DNA from: Desulfobacter sp.
GTDB lineage: Bacteria; Desulfobacterota; Desulfobacteria; Desulfobacterales; Desulfobacteraceae
NCBI GenBank assembly: GCA_028768545.1
Contig: CP054838.1
Location: forward strand, 2,039,501 to 2,103,500
Direction of reading: 5' to 3'
DNA: 64,000 nt
The first letter of the stretch is position 1; each line of letters begins with the position of its first letter. The notes under the pieces were generated by a model that saw only the letters and a program-made list of their open reading frames with translations, was not told the origin of the DNA and ran no database searches. Shown here in pieces: positions 55,901-64,000 of this stretch. Position numbers and translations under genes: made by a program.

Positions 55901-57343
55901 TCAAAGCAGGTTATGTTTCATCATTTGAGCATTGGCCTCGTTTATTTTTTTAAAATTTTTTGTTCCCCTGGACCCCAGACCGGCGGCGTATTGGTTTGCC
56001 CTGCCAAGGGTGTGGGGCAGATCCAGGGTCAGGTAGCACCCTTTATCGTATAAGATCTTACCGTTTACGGCCAGGGTTGAGACCTCATGCCCCCTGGCAG
56101 AGTATACCAGGTTGGGCACCAGGTTTCGCATGGGCTGGGTATATACAGGGGCCATGGTCGGCGTTGACAAATTTACCAGGATGAAATCCGCCTGTTTGCC
56201 CGGCTCAAGGGAACCGATTTCCCTGTCCAGGCCCAGGGCCTTGGCCCCGTCAATGGTGGCCATTTTCAATACCTGAGATGCCGGCATCACCTTAGGGTCC
56301 TGGAATCTGATTTTATTGAACAGGGCTGTCAGCTTCATCTCGTTGAACATATTATGACAGTTGTTACCCGGTGCCTGGTCAGAGCCTAAGGCCACCTTTC
56401 CGCCGGCATCACAAAATGCTTTGGCCGGCGGCACAATCCCGTCAATGATCCCGATGGAACCTGAGCATAGGATCATGGACACCCCCTGACTTGCGGCCAG
56501 AACGGCCTCATCCGCCCTGGCATCGGTCAGGTGGACGGCAATGAGGTGGCGGTCCAGATAGCCTATTTCGTCCAGAAATGCAATGGGGCGCAGGTTATAT
56601 CGTTTGAGGGTCTGGTAGGTTTCCCTGTCTCCCTGCTGGACATGCATGTGGATTTTTGTGTTCCGTTCCAGGGCCTTTTCTTTGATTTTTATCAGCATTT
56701 TTTTACTGACAAAATCAGGCCCCTGGGGACCCAGTAAAATACTGATCCGTCCCTGGCCTGACCCCTGCCATCGATCAAAGGCATCAAGGCTGTTTTCAAG
56801 ATCCTTTTCTGCCTGGGCCGGATCAAAGGTATATATTTCTCCGGGCTCATATATCCGTTCTTGGGCCTCCCGGATGCGGAGGGTCATCTGGCATCTGACC
56901 CCGGCTTTTTCCATGAATTTTAAAATGTCCGGATTATAGTCGCTGAACTCTTCAAAGCAGGTGGTGCCTGATGCCATGGCTTCGGCCACGGCCAGCTCAA
57001 CCCCTATAGCCTGGCCGTGTTGATCCATTTCCATCTGAAAGGGGCTGATTCCGTGCATCATCCAATGGTCCGTATCCTGGGCCAGTCACCGCATGAGGGC
57101 GTCAACCATATGCATATGGGCATCGATAAATCCGGGCAGAACCAGGTGGCAGGGCCGTTCCAGGATTTGCTCGCTTTGATATGCTTTCAATATTTGTGTT
57201 GACGGCCCAATGGCCTTTATTTTCCCTGAGTCCACGGCCATGGCCCCATCGGCCAGGTACCCCAGGCCCTGGCCGGCCATGGTGTAAAAATGGGGGGCCT
57301 TTACCATTAAATCTATTTTTTCCATATTTGCCTTGCGGGTCAT
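55901..57343 (-). pseudogene. Amidohydrolase (TRZ/ATZ/SsnA-like) with in-frame TGA
   Basis: The N-terminal part (57089-57343) ends LPGFIDAHMHMVDALMR, including the HxH metal motif. A TGA at 57086-57088 follows, and the same frame goes on LAQDTDHWMMHGISPFQM for another 380 residues, with HMHVQQGD, AVHLTDARADE and LGSDQAPGNN. Relatives have glycine at this place (LLRGLA), so GGA to TGA is the simplest explanation. The gene faces the formimidoyltransferase gene convergently; its substrate is unknown. An alternative start is the ATG at 57325. Confidence 0.85.
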
Positions 57344-57390
57344 TTTGTATGAAAATTAGTCATCGTTCAGGCTGTGCCACGGATCGGTTT

Positions 57391-59394
57391 TTATACCTCT
57401 GCCCCGGCTAAAAAACCGCCGTGAATTGCATGGTTGATTTTTCCGGGGGCTTTGCTGTCACCTATGACAGAACAGGGGATGCCCAATTTGTCTGCCACCT
57501 GTTCAAGGGTGTTCACGGATTTTGAGCCCAGGGCCAGGATGATGCTATCAAAGGATTGGGTATCGATCTGTCCTTTAAGATCAAAGGTCAGGGTGTCTTG
57601 ATTGATGGACAAAACCTTTGCCTGGGTGAGAATTTCTACCTTGTGGCGTTTGAGATTGCCCATGAGGATCCACCGGGTGGATTTGCCCAGGTCCAGGCCT
57701 GGTTTTTCCAGCATTTCAAAGACGGTAACCTTTGAGGTGCCCTGGAACATATACTGCCTGAGCCGGTTGGAATCAATGGCCTTATAGGTCATGAGAAAGT
57801 GAAGCATTTCAGGGGTGAGACAGCCCTTTGAGGCAACAAAATGGGCGGTTTCAAGACCTACGGCACCTCCCCCGATCACCGCCACATTTTTACCCAGAGG
57901 CGGGTCCTGGGCCAGCACATCCCAGGCGGATTTAACCCTTGGGCTGTCAATCCCCTGGATGGGAGGTATAAGAGGGGCCGCACCCTGGGCAATGATCAAA
58001 TGATCCGGTGTCTCTTTTTGAATCAATTCTTCGGTGACCTGGGTATTGAGAAATACCTGGATATCATACTTGGCCAGCATGGCCCGGTAATACCGTAGAT
58101 ACTCCATGAGTTCGCCTTTATGGGGCGGGGCTGCGGCAATGGGGATCTGGCCGCCGATATCTTCTTGTTTTTCATAGAGGCTGACCTTGTGGCCTCTGCC
58201 TGCGGCAGTCACAGCGGCTTCAAGACCGGTAACACCTGCGCCTGCAACCATGATGTGTTTGGCCTGTTTGGCCGGAAAAAGGTTTCGCTCGGTTTCAAAA
58301 CCGGCCCTGGCATTGCCGATGCAGGAGACCTGCCTGCCGTTGAACAATTCATCTGTACAGCCTTGGGAGCAGGCCACGCAGGGCCGGATCTCCTCTGGCC
58401 TTCCCTGTTATGCCTTTTGGGGCCAGAAGGGATCTGCAATGAGGACCCGGCCCAGGTTGACCATATCGGCCTGGCCGTCCACAAGGATTTTTTCAGCATG
58501 GCCCGGGGTGGTGATCCGGTTGGAGGCCATCACCGGTATGGACACGGCCTGCTTGATGTTCATGGCCAGGAATGAAAACCCGGACCTGGGCAGTTCCATG
58601 GGCAATTGGGGAATGTTCGACTCATGCCAGCCGCCGGTGACATTGAGGATGTCGGCGCCTGCAGCTTCATAAACCCGGGCAATTTTCGGGGTGGTTTCAT
58701 CTGTGGTCGAGCCCTGGACAAAATCATTGCCTGCCATTCTCACGCCGATGGGGAAATTGGGCCCAACCTTTTCCCGGATCATTTTAACAATCTCTTTGGG
58801 AAACCGGGTCCTGTTTTCAAAGCTGCCCCCGTACTCGTCCTTGCGCAGGTTTTTCAAAGGAGATAAAAACTGGGTGATAAGATATCCGGCCGACCCGATG
58901 ATTTCCACCCCCTCAAACCCGGCTTTCTGGGCCCGGACCGCTGCATCGGCAAAGGCGGTCTGCACTCCGTGGATATCTTTGATGCTCATCTGCCTGGGGG
59001 TGGTTTTGGCGTATTTTGAGAACACGGCAGACGGGGCCATGGGGGTCTCATTGTTGATGAGAAACGGATGGGTGTATGCCCCGCCGTGAAAGAGCTGGAT
59101 CCAGGGACTGGCCCCCTGTTTTTTGATCAGGGCGCAGGCCTTGGAAAAGTCGTCTATGGCCTCGTTCTGTGCCAGGGACAGGGGAACAAATCCGGCCCCG
59201 ATAAAATCCACCCCCACAGGTCCGACCGTGACAATGCCGGCACCCCCTTGGGCGATTTCTTCAAAAAAACGATAATATTTTTCATTGAGTTTTGAATCAT
59301 AGGAAAAAAGCAGGCCCAGGGAGGGGTAGGCAATTCTGTTGCGCAGGGTCAGACCATTGACAGAAATGGGACTTAAAAGTGTGGGAAACATCAT
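57391..59394 (-). pseudogene. Old yellow enzyme/2,4-dienoyl-CoA reductase-like protein with in-frame TAA
   Basis: The N-terminal FMN barrel (58408-59394) has GFEGVEIIGSAGYLITQFLSP and ends PFWPQKA, stop. The same frame continues QGRPEEIRPCVACSQGC, holding the C-x2-C-x3-C-x11-C [4Fe-4S] ligands, and then the FAD/NAD(P) domain (IMVAGAGVTGLEAAVTAAGRGH, VAVIGGGAVGLETAHFVASKG). The TAA at 58408-58410 thus cuts the protein between barrel and cluster. Intact relatives (FadH, BaiCD-type) are about 650-670 residues, matching the joined 667 codons. The start shares one base with the stop of the synthetase pseudogene upstream. Confidence 0.9.
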
Positions 59395-61103
59395 TATCCT
59401 TTCCTTTTAGCGGCTTCTATGGCTCGCAGACCCTTGCGAAGCACCTTGCCCACATTGGTTTTGGGTAACTCGTCAATGAATTCAACGCTGGTGGGCAGCT
59501 TGTATTTGGCCAGTTTTTCAGCACAATAGGCAATGAGTTCTTCTGAACTGGAGCTCTGTCCCGGGGCCAGGACAATAAAGGCCTTGATCTGTTCTCCCCG
59601 GGTGGGGTGGGGAATGCCTACGGCGCCGGCCTCCATGACTTTTGGGTGGGAAAAGAGCACCTCGTCTATTTCCCTGGGATAGACATTATACCCGCCTGAG
59701 AGGATCATGTCTTTTTTACGGTCCACAATAAAAAAATACCCCTGCTCGTCCATCAGGGCAATGTCCCCGGTGAACAGCCAGCCATTGATAATGGTACTCT
59801 CGGTTTCCTTGGCCATATTCCGGTACCCCTGCATCACCTGGGGGCCTTTGATGATCATTTCTCCGGGTTCTCCCACGGGCATTTCCCGGTCAGGGTCGTC
59901 AATGTCCACAATCTTGCAGAGGGTTTAAGGCAGGGGAATACCGATACTTCCCACCTTCCGTTTACCCTGGCTAAAGGGGTTGACATGGGTGGCCGGAGAG
60001 GATTCGGTCATGCCAAAGGCTTCGATGATCACGGAACCTGTTTTTTTCTCAAACCCCCGGATGACGTCCAGGGGAAGGGGGGCGGACCCGGAGACACAGG
60101 CCTTGATGGAACTTAAGTCTGCCCGGGCGGTTCTGGGATGGTTGAGTATTCCGATGAACATGGTGGGAACCAAAGGGGCAATGGTGGGCCTGAATTTTTC
60201 CATGGCCTCCAGCAGGGGATCTGGCTGGGGTTTTGGCACCAGAACATTGGCCCATCCCTTGGTAATGGCAAAATTCATGGACACGGTAAGGCCCATGACA
60301 TGGAAAAAGGGAAGGGCGCCCATCATGATTTCTTGGGTGTTGTCTTTAAAGGTGGGCAGCCAGGCATTGATCTGCTGGGTCTGCTTGCTCAGGTTGCCAT
60401 GGGTGAGAACCGCACCCTTTGAGACCCCTGTGGTGCCGCCGGTATACTGATACATGGCAACATCGTTAAATTTTAACCCCTTGGGTACTGCCCCGGGTGT
60501 TGATCCCAGGTGCTGGCGGATTACTTTTTTCCACTGATAGACTTCTTTGGCCGGCTTGACCTTTGCGCTGAGTTTTTTTTGTCTGCTGACCAGGGGAAAC
60601 AGAATGTTTTTAGAAAATGGCAGATAATCCCCAATGGATGTGACCACAATGCTTTTAATCGAGGTTTTGGGGCGAAGGTCAATCATACGGTTGGCCAAAA
60701 GATCCAGGGTGATCAAATGGGTGGATTTGGAGTCATTGAACTGGTGGAGCAGTTCCGGGTCTGCATAGAGCGGGTTGTTCATCACCGCCACGGCCCCGAG
60801 TTTCATGATGGCGTAAAAGGCGATTGGGCAGGGGATGACATTGGGCAGGAGAATGGCCACAGCATCCCCTTTTTTAACGCCAAGTGTCTGGAGGAAGGCG
60901 GCGAATGCATCTGCCATCTCGTTGAATTCCTTAAAGGAAAGGGTGTATCCTTGGAAGATCAGGGCTGGGTTGTTTGGAATTTTTTGACTGTTTGCCTCCA
61001 GATATTCATGGAGAAGGGTGTTCTCAAACTCAAGGGATTCGGGTACGCCTGTATCATAAAAATTCAGCCAGGGTTTTTGATCATACCGCAGATTTTCGTT
61101 CAT
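59394..61103 (-). pseudogene. Acyl-CoA synthetase (FadD-like) with in-frame TAA
   Basis: The start is the ATG at 61103 with AAGGAGG upstream. Long-chain-type synthetase: YTGGTTGVSKGAVLTHGN, AFGMTESSPATHVNP. After KVGSIGIPLP there is a TAA at 59925-59927, and the same frame continues TLCKIVDIDDPDREMPVGEPGEM to the catalytic DELPKTNVGKVLRKGLR. Joined length is 570 codons, normal for FadD. It is second in an operon after tetR and just before the flavin enzyme pseudogene. Confidence 0.9.
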
Positions 61104-61200
61104 TTTTTCCTCCTTAGAATTGGGGGTTTGTCCAAAGATCTGTTTGGGTCGGGGGCAAGTCAGGCTTTTAATAAAAGGTAGGAAATCTGTCTGCCAAGGA

Positions 61201-61803
61201 TCAGGCTTCTTTTGTCCGGATTTCAATGCCGGCCAGAAGAATGTCGATCAAAGGGTCGACAAATTGAACCAAACTTTCCGGATGGCCGGTCATTACCCAG
61301 TTGGTGACCAGGTGCTCGATGGTGCCCAGAACCATGGCCCTTGCCAGGTATGGGTCTAATTCTGATTTGAATTCCTTGGATTCAATGCCCGCTTCGATCA
61401 CCCGGGAGATTTGCTTGATTCCGTCTTTGAGAACCTGGTGGCCTTCTGTGTTTAAAAATTTTTTGTTGTGTTTGAGAAAGAGCATGAGCACGGCGGCAAA
61501 TTCAGGGCTGGACTGGTATGAGTCCAGGAGCAGGTAGACAATGGCCCTCAGCTTGTTGCCTGCGCCTCGGATGAGTTTCAGGTGAAAGGCCATGGTTTCG
61601 AACATTTCCCGGGTGGACTGGCCGGGAATGGAAAATAAAAGTCCTTCTTTGGTGGAAAAGTACTCATAAATTGAGGCCTCTGACACCTTGGCCGCTTTGG
61701 CAATCTCCGTGATGGTGGCTTCCTGGAATCCCTTTTGGGCGAAGACTTTTGTGGCGGTTTCCAGGATGAGTATTTTTCTAAGTTCGGTTTTGGGGGGTGC
61801 CAT
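61201..61803 (-). CDS. TetR-family regulator (FadR-like)
   Basis: 200 residues. The helix-turn-helix is ILETATKVFAQKGFQEATITEIAKAAKVSEASIYEYFSTKEGLLF. The C-terminal domain resembles TetR-type FadR regulators of fatty-acid degradation. It heads an operon with an acyl-CoA synthetase and a flavin enzyme, both now broken, while this gene is intact. Its promoter overlaps a repeated sequence, which suggests autoregulation. Confidence 0.88.
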   Translation of the reverse strand: MAPPKTELRKILILETATKVFAQKGFQEATITEIAKAAKVSEASIYEYFSTKEGLLFSIPGQSTREMFETMAFHLKLIRGAGNKLRAIVYLLLDSYQSSPEFAAVLMLFLKHNKKFLNTEGHQVLKDGIKQISRVIEAGIESKEFKSELDPYLARAMVLGTIEHLVTNWVMTGHPESLVQFVDPLIDILLAGIEIRTKEA

Positions 61804-61836
61804 GACAATCCTTTTTCAAAATAGTAATTTAATAAA

Positions 61837-61894
61837 GATATAGAGTTCCACTGTTATTTTGTCAAATAAAAAATTGTTCCACTATTATTTTGAC
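61837..61894 (-). promoter_or_regulatory. Promoter with tandem direct repeats upstream of tetR
   Basis: On the minus strand TTGACA (61865-61860), a 17-base spacer and TATATC (61842-61837). Two near-identical ~19-bp repeats, GTTCCACTGTTATTTTGTC (61845) and GTTCCACTATTATTTTGAC (61876), are spaced 31 bp apart. One spans the spacer and the -35 box, so it is a likely operator for the adjacent TetR protein. Confidence 0.65.
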
Positions 61895-61986
61895 GCAGGT
61901 GTCGGATGCTATTGGTGAAAATTGCTTGAATTAATGGGGTTGCCAGGATAGGGGCGGCCTGGGAAGAAGGCCGCCCTTGTCCTGGA

Positions 61987-62331
61987 TCATAGTTTGATTT
62001 TCTGCAGGGGGGGAGGGAATTCAAGGGCTGCTGCTGCCTTGAATTTGCTGAATACATAGGGTTCATACACGGCCGGGCTTTTTTGGAGTTTTGTCAGGGC
62101 CTGGTCCATTTTTTCCCGCCGATTGTCTGCTTTCCAGTCTTTCCATTCTTCTATGGAGGACCATTTGCTGATGATGAGTACCTTGCGGGTATCATCGGCG
62201 CAGATCAGGGTTTCCCCGGAGATATATCCGGGCTGTTGAAGGGCGTTAAACCTTAATTGCCTGAGCAGGTCAAAAAAATCCTGCTCTTTTCCGGGTGTTA
62301 CCTCTCTTTGGATGATGACTTTTACGATCAT
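61987..62331 (-). CDS. Antibiotic-biosynthesis-monooxygenase (ABM) domain protein
   Basis: 114 residues. A small alpha/beta dimeric barrel: MIVKVIIQREVTPGKEQDFFDLLRQLR, GYISGETLICADD, VLIISKWSSIEEWKDW. ABM proteins are small cofactor-free monooxygenases or heme-handling proteins; in an anaerobe the role is unclear. AGGGGGAG precedes the ATG. It stands alone, between the tetR promoter and IS4 copy B. Confidence 0.85.
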   Translation of the reverse strand: MIVKVIIQREVTPGKEQDFFDLLRQLRFNALQQPGYISGETLICADDTRKVLIISKWSSIEEWKDWKADNRREKMDQALTKLQKSPAVYEPYVFSKFKAAAALEFPPPLQKIKL

Positions 62332-62461
62332 ATCTCCCCCTTTGTTGAGTGATTTAAGGCCAATCCGATTAAAGGGCTGGGTTGGAAAATCGTTTTTTGG
62401 CTCAATTCTTTGGTTACAGGCTAATTTGAATTCTTGAAATAGGCTGTATATTTCTTTGGTT

Positions 62462-63772
62462 CAGTGATGTCCGGTTAGGTTTTTGCTTGCTCAATAATTT
62501 TTTGATCTTTGACAATATTGTCCCTGTTTGAACTATGAGAGCCCTGCTCCTCGCAGCCAAACAGGTCATTTAGAATGGCGGTTCGCAGCTGCCGAACTCT
62601 TTTGATCGTGACCTTTTCATTAAACTGTTTTTGGCAATGGATTGCCAGTAACAGGTAAGTGATAAGGCCGCCAAGAATCTGAACCATAAGGCCGTATTCA
62701 CTGCGGGCAATGAGATGATATACCTTCAGATGTTCTTTCCACCATTTGAAAAAATCCTCAATGGTCCACCGGAGTTTATAAATTGTTGCTATTTGTTCCG
62801 CTGTTAAATCATGCCTGTCAGTTGCCACATAGTATTTGACGCCAGCAATTTTATAGCCAACAACCCGAACAGGCCTTTTCGTCTGGTTTTGATTCGGAGT
62901 ACCAAGTTTAACCAGTGCATCATAAAAAATGTAGCTGTCGGAAGGGGTCTCGTGGTTATCAATAATTGTTCTTGTTGTCCTGGTTTTTATACGGCAGACA
63001 AAATGTTTGCCTTGCTCCTGAAGCAGGTCAAATTCTTTATGGGATTGATATCCACGATCCATAACACCTGTTTGCCCCTTGGAAAGTATTTTGGGAACAA
63101 AAGTGCGTTCAGCGCCGTTGCCTTCAGTCAAAAAGATTTTGTTTGGGATTCCGTGATTAATGTCAAATCCGCAATGTACTTTGGCTTTTTTACTTCCTTT
63201 TCTGTAGTTCGCCCAGTGCATTGAAAGGACTGCATTTATGAGACTACCGTCAATGGAAACCAACTCTCCTAACTCGGCGTGTTCACCCGGATGACACTCA
63301 AGAGCCTGTTTATAAAGATCCTCAAAGATAAATTGCAGTTGTTCGAGTCCCCTGTGATTGATGGCTTCACAGAAACTACTACGGCTGATACCACCGTTTG
63401 GCGCAATATTTTCTTTAGCAAAAACATTCTCCTTGAGATCCTGAATTAAATGTCGGGCAGACTTGTGCTCCTGAAGATGGAAATAAACTAAAGCATTTAT
63501 CTGGTCTTCGAATGTCATTTTTAAAGGGCGGTCTCCTCGAGATTGTAATTCCGGTGCTTTTGAAAGTGACTTTATCAGAGGGCACCTGAAATTGTCAAAG
63601 TTCAGGGACCGTAGTTGTTTTTTAGGGACTGAGATGTGCGTCATTTGAGCTCCTTGAATTAAATTTTCAAGGCGCACAAAAATTTTTACGCACATTTGTC
63701 AACACAAAACCGACTGTTTTTTCAATGATTTTAGATGCTTTTTATATGCAACAACCTAACCGGACACTACTG
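62462..63772 (-). mobile_element. IS4-family element, copy B
   Basis: 1311 bp, same ends as copy A. It is flanked by the 9-bp duplication TCTTTGGTT at 62453-62461 and 63773-63781. It is inserted in intergenic sequence. Confidence 0.95.
62475..63644 (-). CDS. IS4-family transposase, copy B
   Basis: 389 residues from the ATG at 63644 (AAGGAG upstream). It is nearly identical to copy A, differing by Asn for Asp in APNGGIS within this frame and by one residue upstream of the chosen start. The DDE signature YKLRWTIEDFFKWWKEHLK is intact. Confidence 0.93.
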   Translation of the reverse strand: MTHISVPKKQLRSLNFDNFRCPLIKSLSKAPELQSRGDRPLKMTFEDQINALVYFHLQEHKSARHLIQDLKENVFAKENIAPNGGISRSSFCEAINHRGLEQLQFIFEDLYKQALECHPGEHAELGELVSIDGSLINAVLSMHWANYRKGSKKAKVHCGFDINHGIPNKIFLTEGNGAERTFVPKILSKGQTGVMDRGYQSHKEFDLLQEQGKHFVCRIKTRTTRTIIDNHETPSDSYIFYDALVKLGTPNQNQTKRPVRVVGYKIAGVKYYVATDRHDLTAEQIATIYKLRWTIEDFFKWWKEHLKVYHLIARSEYGLMVQILGGLITYLLLAIHCQKQFNEKVTIKRVRQLRTAILNDLFGCEEQGSHSSNRDNIVKDQKIIEQAKT

Positions 63773-63781
63773 TCTTTGGTT

Positions 63782-64000
63782 AAAATTTGCCTGGCTTTTA
63801 ACCCTAAGTTGAGCCTTGAACTCAACCTAAAATTATGAATGTTTTGAGTGACCTAAAACCAAGTGAGAAACAGATGTTAATGCAATGACAGCGAAACGTT
63901 AAATCAAAGGTGATGCAAACCTGTTCGTAAAATTTAACATCCGCCATGGGGAAACTCAAGGGGTTTTCGTCGTGAACGGCACAATGCGAACAATACAGAT
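63782..64000. other. Unassigned sequence at the window end
   Basis: About 220 bases after IS4 copy B. No convincing gene, RNA or repeat was found. A short inverted repeat (GTTGAG/CTCAAC near 63810-63825) is the only structure. Confidence 0.4.

Noticed and set aside
57086..57088. In-frame TGA in the amidohydrolase gene as a selenocysteine codon
   Set aside because: Sulfate reducers have many selenoproteins, but relatives have glycine here, not cysteine, and no convincing SECIS hairpin follows the TGA. A GGA to TGA change is simpler.
1..64000. CRISPR arrays or tandem repeats
   Set aside because: No regularly spaced repeats were seen; all longer repeats are IS copies or the two-copy intergenic repeat.

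Overview
The window looks like a chromosome segment of an anaerobic, sulfate-reducing deltaproteobacterium, probably a member of the Desulfobacteraceae. This is inferred from an Rnf complex with a co-encoded multiheme cytochrome c, a monomeric NADP-isocitrate dehydrogenase, a split purH and many acyl-CoA enzymes. No 16S or other taxonomic marker is present.

Layout. 1-20.8 kb is core chromosome and almost entirely intact: an acyl-CoA synthetase tail, a frameshifted periplasmic protein, a metallophosphoesterase, a YkgJ-type Fe/Zn protein, split purH (IMP cyclohydrolase plus AICAR formyltransferase), icd, an RNase II-type exonuclease, an Smr protein, mltG, the Rnf operon (cytochrome c, rnfC-D-G-E-A-B, with rnfB fused to a GltD-like flavoprotein), rseC and tRNA-Asn. 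Just after the tRNA the character changes. From 20.9 to 64 kb there are eight insertion sequences of five types: IS256 x3, ISL3 x2, IS4 x2, IS630 x1 and one ISKra4-like element. They sit among acyl-CoA synthetases, biotin-dependent carboxyltransferases and other catabolic genes.

In the IS-rich half most catabolic genes are broken by one or a few lesions: frameshifts, in-frame stops, internal deletions and IS insertions. Removing an IS with one copy of its target duplication and restoring one base returns a clean codon count for two of them. One catabolic block is intact: 40.2-48.7 kb, an acyclic-terpene-utilisation-like (atu) operon. It holds carboxyltransferase, biotin carboxylase, biotin carrier, enoyl-CoA hydratase, AtuA and acyl-CoA dehydrogenase, with a divergent TetR gene. 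This suggests carboxylation of a branched or terpenoid acyl-CoA followed by hydration. A second regulon is suggested by a shared 35-bp promoter/operator block in front of an acyl-CoA synthetase gene (30.6 kb, beside a tetR gene) and in front of a carboxyltransferase-synthetase-biotin carrier-ferredoxin operon (40.07 kb).

The IS elements record a history. An ISL3 element sits in an ISKra4-like element that sits in an IS256 copy, each with an 8-bp target duplication. IS256 copies 1 and 3 are in opposite orientation, and their swapped outer flanks share a 10-bp string. This is what an inversion of the intervening ~26 kb, including the atu operon, by recombination between them would leave.
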